Below the pieces are notes generated by a model. That model did not search any database. It saw nothing but the letters and a program-made list of their open reading frames with translations, and was not told the origin of the DNA. From Candidatus Eremiobacterota bacterium (GTDB lineage: Bacteria; Vulcanimicrobiota; Vulcanimicrobiia; Vulcanimicrobiales; Vulcanimicrobiaceae), in the NCBI GenBank assembly GCA_019235885.1, contig JAFAKB010000011.1, positions 49,503-113,502 on the forward strand: a DNA stretch of 64,000 nucleotides. The letters run 5' to 3'. The translations under genes and the position numbers were made by a program. Below are positions 34,798 through 42,859 of the stretch, piece by piece (positions within the stretch are counted from its first letter, which is position 1; each line of letters starts with the position of its first letter).

Positions 34798-34957
34798 GCG
34801 GACGCCGCCCGCCCCGCCGGAGCCCGCGGAGCGGCCGGCCAACGGCGCCGCAGAGCAGACGATCACCTGCGTGCGATGCGGCGCGCAAGGCGTTCCGCTG
34901 CACCGCGGCTGCCCGATGTGCGAGGACTGCTGCGACTGCCGGCCGCTGGGAACCTGA
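34790..34957 (+). CDS. Small Cys-rich protein (55 aa)
   Basis: GTG 34790 overlaps the preceding gene. The tail carries seven Cys: CVRCGAQGV, RGCPMCEDCCDCRP. Such dense Cys suggests a zinc or Fe-S site. The N-terminal half is Pro/Glu-rich and disordered. No homologue recalled. It is too short for common gene callers but coupling by eight bases favours reality. Confidence 0.45.
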   Translation: MTERTPPAPPEPAERPANGAAEQTITCVRCGAQGVPLHRGCPMCEDCCDCRPLGT

Positions 34958-34969
34958 CGCGCGCGGCGC

Positions 34970-35959
34970 TCAGCCGAAGCGCAGCAGCGAGTCGATCTGC
35001 GGGTAGCCGCCGTCGTCGGCGAGATCGAAATGCATCATCGCGCCGTTGCGTGACGAGCCGTCGGCTCGAACCTTGAAGTCGCACGCGCCCCAGCGCAGCC
35101 CCTGATCGCACAGTGCGGTCACGATCTCGCAGCGCAAATTCAAAAACCCGCGCGCGGGATTGCGCGTCAGCGATGGGGTCGCGCTCGGCGCACCGACGAC
35201 CATGGGAATTCGCAGCTCCTCGTAGTCCCGCACGATGCGCAGATACTGCGCCGGCGCGGAGTTCGGCCAGTCCGGGTGGCTCTCACGGAACTCCGCCGAG
35301 CCGAGCACGTCCTCGAGCCGGGGCAGCGCAGCCTGCAGCGGCAAGCGTTCCGTCTCGGGAATCGCGGCGAGCAGCTCGTCGTCCGAGACGTCGTCGGCGT
35401 TCTCGAGCGCGACGCGCGCGACGCTCGAGGGCCGCGCGTCGATCGCCAAGCTCACGTACAGCACGAGCGCGTCCGAGGCCGCCTTGAACCGCGTCCACAC
35501 CGACTGCGTCGACTCGTTGGGCTGCCGCGGGCGCAGGTCGGCTTCGCCCAGCGAGCCGCGCACGAAGCGGACGGCGCGGTCGCAAGCGGCCAGAAAGCGC
35601 ATCCGCATGGCGAGCAGATGTTCGCCGCCGGCTTGGCCGCCCGGGACGCCGGCGTTCCGCGTCACGATGTACGGGTTCGTCGGGGCGTTGAGGTCGATCG
35701 CCGCGCCGGCCGAATGATGACCCGCATGCGGCCGCCAGCACTCGTGCGGGCCGCGCACCGCGACCCACTGCGAGAACGACGCGCGCGCCTTGCCGGTGGT
35801 GGGATCGATGCGCTGCTGCGGCGCGAGCGCATCGAATGCCGCGCGCACCGCGTCTTCGGCCGCCTGCAGGCGCCATTGCAGCTCGGGATTCACTCCCTCG
35901 GTGAAGCCCGATCCGCAGGGCAGACCGAGAAATTTCGTCGCGAGCTGAAACGAAGGCAT
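34970..35959 (-). CDS. Peptidase M15-like (LAS-type) metalloprotein
   Basis: 329 residues. A zinc-binding motif HHSAGAAIDLN (His81/82, Asp89) and a C-terminal MHFDL with GACDFKVRADG preceding correspond to the LAS (M15/VanX-type) peptidase site of H-x(6)-D and H. A long insertion of ~200 helical residues lies between. Family members cut peptidoglycan peptides. No signal peptide is visible, so it may be cytoplasmic or act in a different context. Divergent from the truncated hemoglobin gene. Confidence 0.62.
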   Translation of the reverse strand: MPSFQLATKFLGLPCGSGFTEGVNPELQWRLQAAEDAVRAAFDALAPQQRIDPTTGKARASFSQWVAVRGPHECWRPHAGHHSAGAAIDLNAPTNPYIVTRNAGVPGGQAGGEHLLAMRMRFLAACDRAVRFVRGSLGEADLRPRQPNESTQSVWTRFKAASDALVLYVSLAIDARPSSVARVALENADDVSDDELLAAIPETERLPLQAALPRLEDVLGSAEFRESHPDWPNSAPAQYLRIVRDYEELRIPMVVGAPSATPSLTRNPARGFLNLRCEIVTALCDQGLRWGACDFKVRADGSSRNGAMMHFDLADDGGYPQIDSLLRFG

Positions 35960-36059
35960 ATCGTCGTAGGCTGCTAGAATAAGCCTCGCCGGAGGCGCAG
36001 TCCTGCGAACGGACGGCGCCTGCGCGACGACGCCGCGCTCATGTTCGAGGAGGCCGCCG

Positions 36060-36461
36060 GTGCAAAGTCAAGCGAACGCGACGCTGTACGAGCGATTGGG
36101 CGGCGCCTGGAAGATCGCCATTCTCGTCGACGACTTCATCGACCGGATCCTGACCGATCCGCGATTCGATGCGAACCCGCGCCTCAAAGAAGCGAGCCGG
36201 AACGTTTCGAAAGCCGGTTTGAAGTACTTGGTGACGGAGATGACGTGCTGGGCGACCGGCGGGCCTCAAACGTACACCGGCCGCTCGATGACCGAGTCGC
36301 ACCGGCATCTCATGATCGGCGATGACGAATGGGAGTCGTTCATGGACGACTTCCGGCGCTCGATGGACGCGTGCAAAGTGCGCCCGCCGGAGCAGGCCGA
36401 GCTGCTCGCGATCCTGGAGCGCTCGAAATCCGCGATCGTCGTTCCGAAAGGCGAGGGCTAA
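36060..36461 (+). CDS. Truncated hemoglobin, group I
   Basis: 133 residues from GTG 36060; GAGGAGG lies nine bases upstream. The 2-on-2 globin pattern includes TLYERLGGAWKIAILVDDFIDRI, a B10/E-helix region, the CD-E motif YTGRSMTESHRHLMI (His as candidate F8 ligand) and FMDDFRRSMD. Group I proteins bind O2 or NO and can detoxify NO produced in nitrate respiration, which fits the nar island. Cytoplasmic. Confidence 0.82.
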   Translation: MQSQANATLYERLGGAWKIAILVDDFIDRILTDPRFDANPRLKEASRNVSKAGLKYLVTEMTCWATGGPQTYTGRSMTESHRHLMIGDDEWESFMDDFRRSMDACKVRPPEQAELLAILERSKSAIVVPKGEG

Positions 36462-36712
36462 CCCGCTCGGTCGGCGTTTCGGCACGCGCCGTAATGGTCC
36501 AGCGCCCGGCCGATGAGCTCCCAGTCCGCTTCGTTCAAATCCGCGGCGCGCTCGACGGACGGTGTCCCTTCGGACATCAGCAGGTCCGCATACGCCGGCG
36601 GCTGGTCGCTCGGCGGCCGATGCGCTTCGTCGGCTTTCGAGGGATCGATATGGCTCGCTTTGATTCGCCGGGCAAGGTCTGCCGCGGCTTCGCGGTCACT
36701 CGCTGGGTTCAT
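36458..36712 (-). CDS. Small acidic protein (84 aa)
   Basis: ATG 36712. Charged helical repeats: ASDREAAADLARRIKASHID, DEAHRPPSDQPPAYADLLM, DLNEADWELIGRALDHYG, and one Cys near the end. Its stop overlaps that of the globin gene by four bases. Function unknown. Confidence 0.42.
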   Translation of the reverse strand: MNPASDREAAADLARRIKASHIDPSKADEAHRPPSDQPPAYADLLMSEGTPSVERAADLNEADWELIGRALDHYGACRNADRAG

Positions 36713-36874
36713 TGCAGGTAGCCTCCGATCGGCAAGGTGCTTCGGACGGTCGCGGCGGCGGCGCGAGCAATACGATGGGGTAAGACGGGGAACATGAAGC
36801 AGATCGCGGGACGCGGCAGGAGCCGCGGAACCGTCGCGGAGCCGAAACGGAACCGCGGCGTACCGCGATTTTAG

Positions 36875-36900
36875 CCCCCCGGCCAGGGGGTAGGTTACCC
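36875..36900. repeat. Tandem GC hairpins between unknown genes
   Basis: CCCCC-ggcca-GGGGG immediately followed by GGGTA-ggt-TACCC. Both have perfect arms. They lie in the 256-base gap between 36712 and 36969, 69 bases before GTG 36969. They could be a terminator, attenuator or operator. No poly-T tract follows, so simple intrinsic termination is doubtful. The rest of the gap holds an ATG ORF of 26 codons (36794-36874) that is probably chance. Confidence 0.35.
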
Positions 36901-36968
36901 TCCGGCAACGTATTCCATGCTCGGCTCGAAGGGCACAGCCCGAATTCACCCTCTTGCGGAGGCATCGC

Positions 36969-37136
36969 GTGCGTAGAAAGATTGGACTTACGATCCTGAT
37001 CGGCGCCGCCATCGGCGCCATCGTCGGCTACCTCCTCGGAAACGTCACGGTCGGAATCATCTACGGCGTCTTGGCCGGCGCGATCGTAGGCGCGATTCTC
37101 GATCGCCGCATACAGAAGAAGCCGTCCGTCGGCTGA
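36969..37136 (+). CDS. Small Gly-zipper membrane protein
   Basis: 55 residues from GTG 36969; GGAGG lies 8 bases upstream. Two Gly-rich helices, IGLTILIGAAIGAIVGYLLG and VGIIYGVLAGAIVGAILD, with GxxxG spacing that favours helix packing. It precedes the cox operon by 42 bases but has no cox-family match. Confidence 0.55.
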   Translation: MRRKIGLTILIGAAIGAIVGYLLGNVTVGIIYGVLAGAIVGAILDRRIQKKPSVG

Positions 37137-37178
37137 CGGACGAAACGCGAAGGGACACGTATCGGCGGCGCTAATAAG

Positions 37179-38321
37179 ATGCGCCGACACACGGGAGAAG
37201 CGAGTTTGGCTCAGAGATACAGCCCACACCCGAAACAAGTTCGCGTCCAAGGCCTGGGGCGCGGATTTTGGCTCGTGACCGCCCTACTGACGCTCTTGAG
37301 CCTCGGCACCACGTACTACTACCTCTTCGGCTCGATCGATTGGATCATGCCGGGCGCCTCGCATCCGGTCGCCGACCGCGCCTCCGACGTCGACGGGCTC
37401 TTCAAGTTCATGGCGGTGTTCGGCACCGCGATCCTCATCTACGTCTCCGGCTACGTCATCTATTTCGGGATCGAGTTTCGCGCGCGCCCGACCGACCCGC
37501 CCGATCTGGTCGGCGTCCCGGTCCACGACGCGCCGAAGCTCGAGCTGTGGTGGACGGTGCTCCCGACGATCCTGCTCGCCGTGCTGACGGCGCTCAGCAT
37601 CAACGTCTGGTACAAGATCCAGTTCGGCACCGGCGCGCCCGCCTTGACGATGGAAGTCGTCGGGCACCAGTTCTATTTCGAGTACCGCTACCCGGGCCTG
37701 AAGACGTCCGTGTTCTCGAAGACGGAGCCGATGCATCTCCCGCTCGGCGTTCCGGTGCGAATCCTCATCACGTCCGCCGACGTGATCCACCAGTTCTGGG
37801 TCCCGGAGATCAGGCTCAAGCAGGCCGCCGTGCCCGGGCTCGTGCAGAACCTCAACTACACGCCGCTGCGCGCCGGCACCTACGACATCGCCTGCTCCGA
37901 GTTTTGCGGACCGGACCACAGCGTGATGCACGGCCAGCTCATCATCGAGCCGGTCGCGGACTTCAACAAGTGGCTCGAGGGCCAGAAGAAGGCCGCGGCC
38001 AGCGCCGGCGCCACGGTCAACCTCGCGAACGGCAGCGCCGACGCCGGCAAAGCGACGTTCGCGCAAAAGTGCGCCGCCTGCCACAACAACCCGCCGACAC
38101 CGTTCGACCAGAAGCTCGTCGGTCCGGGCTTGGCAAAGATCACCGACGACCCCGCGCATCCGACCTTGGTGACCGGCAAGCCGCCGACGCCCGCGAACAT
38201 CGCCGACATCCTGCAGAACGGCTTCACCGGCCCGATCGGCACGATGCCCAACCGGCAAGCGAACGCGCTGTCCGACAAAGACATCGCCGACCTCGTTGCC
38301 TACCTCACCAGCCTCAAATAG
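37179..38321 (+). CDS. coxB: Cytochrome c oxidase subunit II with fused cytochrome c
   Basis: 380 residues (start ATG 37179; TTG 37206, nine codons in, has a better Shine-Dalgarno and is an alternative). Two TM helices lie at about 25-45 and 75-97. The CuA site has the His of VIHQFWVP and CSEFCGPDHSVMHG. A C-terminal cytochrome c has CAACH (about residue 297) and a later Met near TMPNRQ. Subunit II receives electrons from a c-type donor and passes them to heme a of CoxA. The fused heme domain replaces a separate donor. Confidence 0.95.
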   Translation: MRRHTGEASLAQRYSPHPKQVRVQGLGRGFWLVTALLTLLSLGTTYYYLFGSIDWIMPGASHPVADRASDVDGLFKFMAVFGTAILIYVSGYVIYFGIEFRARPTDPPDLVGVPVHDAPKLELWWTVLPTILLAVLTALSINVWYKIQFGTGAPALTMEVVGHQFYFEYRYPGLKTSVFSKTEPMHLPLGVPVRILITSADVIHQFWVPEIRLKQAAVPGLVQNLNYTPLRAGTYDIACSEFCGPDHSVMHGQLIIEPVADFNKWLEGQKKAAASAGATVNLANGSADAGKATFAQKCAACHNNPPTPFDQKLVGPGLAKITDDPAHPTLVTGKPPTPANIADILQNGFTGPIGTMPNRQANALSDKDIADLVAYLTSLK

Positions 38322-38349
38322 TATCCGCCTCGCCTGAGAGAGATCTCGC

Positions 38350-40080
38350 ATGCACGCCGGAACCACTACGACCCACGACGCCCACGACGTTCACGACCAC
38401 ATCCATCCCGCGCCGGAAGGATTCATCCGGAAGTACGTCTTCTCGCTCGACCACAAGGTGATCGGGTTCCAGTACTTCTTCACCGGCTTGTTCCTGCTCC
38501 TCATCGCCGGCTCGTTCGCCGAGCTCGTGCGCCTTCAGCTGACGAAGCCCGAAGGCGCGATCATGAGCCACAACGCGTATAACGAGATGTTCACCATGCA
38601 CGGCACGGCGATGGTGTGGATGGTCCTGATCCCGCTCGTGACCGGAGCGATCGGCAACTTCGTCATGCCGCTCCAGATCGGCGCGCGCGACGTCGCGTTC
38701 CCCTGGCTCAACATGGCGAGCTTCTGGATCTTCCCGATCGCGGCGCTGATCCTGTTCAGCTCGATGCTGTTCGGCGGCCCGCACGCCGGGTGGACGGAGT
38801 ACCCGCCGATCTCCTTGGCGGACGGAACGGCAGGTGCGCTCTGGTGCATGGCGATCTTCGTGATCGGGATAAGCTCGACGATGACCGGGCTGAACTTCAT
38901 GGTCACGATCATCAAGATGCGCGCGCCGGGCATGACCTGGACGCGCATGCCGCTGTTCGTGTGGGCCACGTTCGCGACCGCGCTGATGAACATGTTCGCG
39001 ACCGTCGCGCTGTCGGCCGCCACCGGTGCGCTGTTCATCGAGCACGTCTTCAACGTGCCGTTCTTCGACGCGTCCCGCGGCGGGAGCCCGGTGCTCTTCG
39101 AGCACATGTTCTGGTTCTACTCGCACCCCGCGGTCTACATCTTCATCATTCCGGCGTTCGGCGTCGTCTCCGAAGTGCTGCCGGTGTTCGCCCGCAAGCC
39201 GATCTTCGGCTACAAGATGATCGCGTTCTCCTCGATGGCGATCTCGATCTTGGCGTTCACCGTGTGGGCGCACCACATGTTCCCGAGCGGACTCGCCCCG
39301 TGGCTGCAGCTTCCGTTCATGATCCTGACGTACGCGATCGGCATCCCGACCGGGATCAAGGTCTTCTCCTGGATGGCGACGCTGTGGGGCGGCCGCATCC
39401 ACTACACGACCGCGATGCTCTACGCGATGGGCTTCCTGATCACGTTCACGTTCGGCGGCATCACCGGCGTGTTCTTGGCCTCGGTCCCCGTCGATCTCCA
39501 CATGCACGGCACCTACTTCGTGGTGGGGCACTTCCACTACGTCGTCGCCGGCGGCGCCGTCATGGGCTTCCTGGCCGCGATCCCGTACTGGTACCCGAAA
39601 GCTACCGGCCGCATGATGAGCGAGCGGATCGGACAGCTGAGCTTCTGGCTGTTCTTCATCGGGCTCAACGGAACGTTCTTGCCGATGCACTGGCTGGGAC
39701 TCGAAGGGATGCCGCGCCGGTACGCCTCGTACATCGACTTCGCGAAGTCGAACCCCGACGCGCAGTTCTGGAACACCTTCGAGACCGCGATGTCGTTCTT
39801 GATGGTCGCCTCCGTCGGGCTGCTGGTCTTCAACGTGCTCTGGAGCATCAAGCACGGGAAGGTCGCCGGGATCAACCCGTGGGGAGCGCGCACCCTCGAG
39901 TGGACGATCAGCTCGCCCCCGCCGTACTACAACTTCAAGAAGCTGCCTGAAGTGTACGGGCGCCCGTACGACTACGACCGGCCGCTGCCGTACAAGAACA
40001 CGGACAACGAGCTTGACGAGTACCCCGAATACGGGAGAGTGCTGATGCCGATTCCGACGCCGGCCGCGGTGGGAGCGTAA
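38350..40080 (+). CDS. coxA: Cytochrome c oxidase subunit I, A2-type
   Basis: 576 residues, twelve TM helices. Heme a ligand His in MFTMHGTAMVW, CuB ligands in YSHPAVYIFIIPAFG (the His-Tyr pair), HH in VWAHHMF and heme a/a3 His in VGHFHYVV. The proton-gate motif is YSHPAVY, which lacks the Glu of the A1 consensus GHPEVY. In the classification of heme-copper oxygen reductases that is the A2 type. It reduces O2 and pumps protons. The operon continues with coxC four bases downstream. Confidence 0.97.
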   Translation: MHAGTTTTHDAHDVHDHIHPAPEGFIRKYVFSLDHKVIGFQYFFTGLFLLLIAGSFAELVRLQLTKPEGAIMSHNAYNEMFTMHGTAMVWMVLIPLVTGAIGNFVMPLQIGARDVAFPWLNMASFWIFPIAALILFSSMLFGGPHAGWTEYPPISLADGTAGALWCMAIFVIGISSTMTGLNFMVTIIKMRAPGMTWTRMPLFVWATFATALMNMFATVALSAATGALFIEHVFNVPFFDASRGGSPVLFEHMFWFYSHPAVYIFIIPAFGVVSEVLPVFARKPIFGYKMIAFSSMAISILAFTVWAHHMFPSGLAPWLQLPFMILTYAIGIPTGIKVFSWMATLWGGRIHYTTAMLYAMGFLITFTFGGITGVFLASVPVDLHMHGTYFVVGHFHYVVAGGAVMGFLAAIPYWYPKATGRMMSERIGQLSFWLFFIGLNGTFLPMHWLGLEGMPRRYASYIDFAKSNPDAQFWNTFETAMSFLMVASVGLLVFNVLWSIKHGKVAGINPWGARTLEWTISSPPPYYNFKKLPEVYGRPYDYDRPLPYKNTDNELDEYPEYGRVLMPIPTPAAVGA

Positions 40081-40083
40081 GGC

Positions 40084-40725
40084 ATGGCGACTGCTGCAGC
40101 CGCAATTCCACACGGGGGCGGCCATGCCGAGGTGGCCGCCCGCTACCACGACGTCGATCCCGTCTACGCCGAAACCCGCGATCTGCGGCTGCTGGGCTTC
40201 GTGTTGTTCCTGCTCAGCGACTGCATCCTGTTCGGCGCGTTCATCTTCGCCTACATCTACCTGCGGGTCTCCGCGCCGGCCTGGCCGCCGTTCGTCGGCG
40301 GCCACCAGCTGCCGTGGTTCGACACGAGCTTCGCGGCGTTCAACTCGATCGTGCTGTTCGGCTCCGGGGTCACGATGCACTTCGCGCTCGAGAACTGGAA
40401 GCACCTGAACAAGCGCAAGTTCAACATGTGGCTGATCGCGACGATCATCCTCGGGATCGGGTTCTTGCTGGGCCAAGCGCACGAGTACTCGGTGGTCGGG
40501 ATCAGCTGGGCGGGCAGCACGATGGGCGCGTCGTTCTTCACCCTGACCGGGATGCACGGTTTCCACGTCTTCGTCGGCGTCTGTTTCTTGACGACCCTCG
40601 CGATTCAGGCCAACCGTGGCGTGTACACCGGCTCGAAGTATTTCGGATTGACGGCGGGGACGCTCTACTGGCACTTCGTCGACGTGATCTGGGTCGCGCT
40701 CTTCTTCCTCTTCTACCTGTGGTGA
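40084..40725 (+). CDS. coxC: Cytochrome c oxidase subunit III
   Basis: 213 residues, five TM helices, shorter than the seven-helix form. The conserved HFxxE-type region is present as AHEYSVVGISWAG and the C-terminal HFVDVIWVALFFLFYLW. It stabilises the proton uptake of subunit I. ATG 40084 four bases after coxA. Confidence 0.93.
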   Translation: MATAAAAIPHGGGHAEVAARYHDVDPVYAETRDLRLLGFVLFLLSDCILFGAFIFAYIYLRVSAPAWPPFVGGHQLPWFDTSFAAFNSIVLFGSGVTMHFALENWKHLNKRKFNMWLIATIILGIGFLLGQAHEYSVVGISWAGSTMGASFFTLTGMHGFHVFVGVCFLTTLAIQANRGVYTGSKYFGLTAGTLYWHFVDVIWVALFFLFYLW

Positions 40726-40728
40726 GCA

Positions 40729-40929
40729 ATGACTGAAGCAGCAATCGAGAAGGGCGCAGCCTTGGCGGGCGCGCTCGTCGTCGGGATCACCGCCGTCATT
40801 CAGCTGAAGAACGACTGGGCGGCGCGCGGAATCGACGCCTCCGTCACCAAGATACTGCTCGGCTTGATGGCGCTCGGCTGCGTGCTGGCGCTGCTCGCCG
40901 CCGTCAACGTTCTGGGGGCACGCGCATGA
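40729..40929 (+). CDS. Small membrane subunit of the oxidase operon
   Basis: 66 residues: one or two helices, ALAGALVVGITAVIQL and ILLGLMALGCVLALLAAVNVL. It is four bases after coxC and overlaps the next ORF by four bases. Probably a small accessory subunit, but no family was recognised. Confidence 0.55.
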   Translation: MTEAAIEKGAALAGALVVGITAVIQLKNDWAARGIDASVTKILLGLMALGCVLALLAAVNVLGARA

Positions 40930-41138
40930 ATCATGACGACGCTCACGACCCCTTCGAAGGGCCGCTCCTCCCGGCGAGTGCCGACATCACGATCGGCGTG
41001 AAGCTGTTGCTGGTTGCCGGCATCCTGGTCTCGCTCATGCAGGGCATCTTCGTCCACCTCGCGGCGCCGTACGGACGCGTCTGGCCCGCGGAAGCCTCGG
41101 CGAAGATCACGCTCCCGCCCTCGCACCTTCAGACGTAG
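40926..41138 (+). CDS. Small single-helix protein of the oxidase operon
   Basis: 70 residues; acidic His/Asp N-terminus, one helix IGVKLLLVAGILVSLMQGIFVHLAA, then periplasmic tail. ATGA overlap with the gene before it. Possibly a subunit IV-like protein. End of the cox operon. Confidence 0.52.
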   Translation: MNHDDAHDPFEGPLLPASADITIGVKLLLVAGILVSLMQGIFVHLAAPYGRVWPAEASAKITLPPSHLQT

Positions 41139-41142
41139 GAAT

Positions 41143-41724
41143 TCAGCCGAAGCGCGAGCCTTTGCCCTTCGCGTCGCGCGCCACGCCGACGCCGAAGGGC
41201 GAGATGTCGTCCGGGAGCACGCCGGTCGAGCGGCCGTCGATCTTGTGGATGCCGCCGTACTGGCTGAATTCGACCACGACCGGCCACATCAGCCGGTTTC
41301 CGATCGACGCGGGCCATTGGCGCAGCGGCCATTCACCGAGTACGAAGCGGTCGGCATTGAGCACCGCGACGTAGTACTCCGGCGGATCGTTGTCCGTCGC
41401 GCGATAGCGAACGTACCCGTCGACGGTGTAAATCGGACCGAACGTCTCCATCACGGCGCGCGCCGACGGCGCGATCAAAAAGATCGCGTACAGGAAGAAA
41501 GCGATTGCACCGACGGCAAAGATCGGGGCCAGCAACAGCGCGATCTCCTGCTTCCGCAGCAGCAGACCGACCGGCAAGAGCGCAAAGAAAATCCCGACGA
41601 TCAGCGGCTCGATCGCGATGGTGAAGCGGCCGAAGAATCCGCGCAACACCACTCGGCGCTCGGCGCGCGTCCACGCGCGCCGGGCCACGTCGGAGCCGGG
41701 CGCCTCTCGCCGGTGCCGAGCCAT
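41143..41724 (-). CDS. Membrane protein with two or more helices (193 aa)
   Basis: ATG 41724. Two helices (IAIEPLIVGIFFALLPVGLLL and IALLLAPIFAVGAIAFFLYA) are followed by a ~110-residue soluble part with strands: IYTVDGYVRYRATDN, YYVAVLNADRFVLGEW, RLMWPVVVEFSQYGGIHKIDG. It faces the cox operon and is divergent from the SCO gene at 41810. Function unknown; a role in oxidase assembly is only suggested by location. Confidence 0.5.
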   Translation of the reverse strand: MARHRREAPGSDVARRAWTRAERRVVLRGFFGRFTIAIEPLIVGIFFALLPVGLLLRKQEIALLLAPIFAVGAIAFFLYAIFLIAPSARAVMETFGPIYTVDGYVRYRATDNDPPEYYVAVLNADRFVLGEWPLRQWPASIGNRLMWPVVVEFSQYGGIHKIDGRSTGVLPDDISPFGVGVARDAKGKGSRFG

Positions 41725-41809
41725 TCGGACTCGTTCCACCAGCGGTGAAACGCTCCTGGTGCAGCTGCTGCCCGGCGGTATTTTTCGGCGCGCGCCGAAC
41801 GTTCGCGTC

Positions 41810-42826
41810 ATGGATCGCTCGCTGAAGCGGCGCATCGCCGAACTCGCAGCGGGGAGCGTGCTTGCGGCCGCCGTGCTGTGGCCGGTGAACGCGTCCGCGC
41901 ATCCCGAGCGCATAGGCGGACTGGTGCTCACCGTCCTCGCCGCGCAGCGCGAGGCGGTCATCCGGCACGACGGCGGCAAGGGCAAATCCGGAACCACGAC
42001 GCTGCTGCGCCTCTCCCCGCGCGTCGACGTCACTGCGCTCCACGACGGCGACCGCATCGTCGGGCTCGTCGACGACGACAGCGCGCCGCCGACGCTCGAC
42101 GAGGTCAAGGTCATCCCCGCCGCGCCGGCGCCGAGCGCGATCCGCGTCGTCCATCCGCTCAACATCGGCGACCACATGCCGGCGACGCGCTTCGTCGACC
42201 AGCGCGGCCGCGCGTTCAGCTTCGCCGATTTCCGCGGCAAGTCGGTCGTCCTCGCCTTCATCTACACGCGCTGTCGCGATCCCAAAGAGTGCCCCGCGAT
42301 CTCGAGCTCGTTTCACGTCCTGCAGACGCGCCTCGGAAACGGCCCCTACCATCTGGTGGAAATGACGCTCGATCCGAGCTTCGACCGGCCGGACGTCCTT
42401 GCGAAGTACGGTCAGTCGTTCCGCGCCGACGCCGGGCGCTGGACGTTCGGCACCGGCGATGCGCAAACGGTGCTCGATTTCGACGCTCGCTTCGGGATCG
42501 ATCCGTTCGCGGATCCGAAGCTGGGCGTGATCCACACCGAGCGCACGGTGATCGTCGATCCCGACGGCAAGATCGTCGACTTCATCGATCAAGCCGGATG
42601 GGACCCGGCCGACGTCGTCGCGCGGCTGCAATCGGTCGAATCGCGGCCTTCCAATCCGCTCGCGCGCCTGGACTTCGAGCTATCGAAGGCGGCGACCGCC
42701 GTGTGCGGCAACCGGGTCGCCGGTTTCTCCGGGCTGGAAGACCTCGCGATCGTGCTGGTCATCATCGGCGCCGGCGGGTGGATCCTGCAGCGGCTCGCTC
42801 GAAAGATCTTCGCCGAACACGTCTAA
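41810..42826 (+). CDS. SCO1/SenC-type copper chaperone beside the oxidase operon
   Basis: 338 residues from ATG 41810. Signal peptide 1-30, then a Cu-binding-like segment (residues 34-105) without the Met-rich motif of the paralogue at 5469, and the SCO domain: Cys155 and Cys161 in TRCRDPKECP and His in GVIHTERTVIVD. A C-terminal TM helix, DLAIVLVIIGAGGWILQ, is followed by RLARKIFAEHV, almost identical to the anchor of the other copy. It probably loads CuA of CoxB. Confidence 0.9.
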   Translation: MDRSLKRRIAELAAGSVLAAAVLWPVNASAHPERIGGLVLTVLAAQREAVIRHDGGKGKSGTTTLLRLSPRVDVTALHDGDRIVGLVDDDSAPPTLDEVKVIPAAPAPSAIRVVHPLNIGDHMPATRFVDQRGRAFSFADFRGKSVVLAFIYTRCRDPKECPAISSSFHVLQTRLGNGPYHLVEMTLDPSFDRPDVLAKYGQSFRADAGRWTFGTGDAQTVLDFDARFGIDPFADPKLGVIHTERTVIVDPDGKIVDFIDQAGWDPADVVARLQSVESRPSNPLARLDFELSKAATAVCGNRVAGFSGLEDLAIVLVIIGAGGWILQRLARKIFAEHV

Positions 42827-42859
42827 TCCGCGCGGGTTCACCAACGGCGAACCAACCCA

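Noticed and set aside
36794..36874. 26-codon plus-strand ORF with GGGG before the ATG
   Set aside because: Very basic, low complexity, ends at GC hairpins, and has no family; kept only as a remark.
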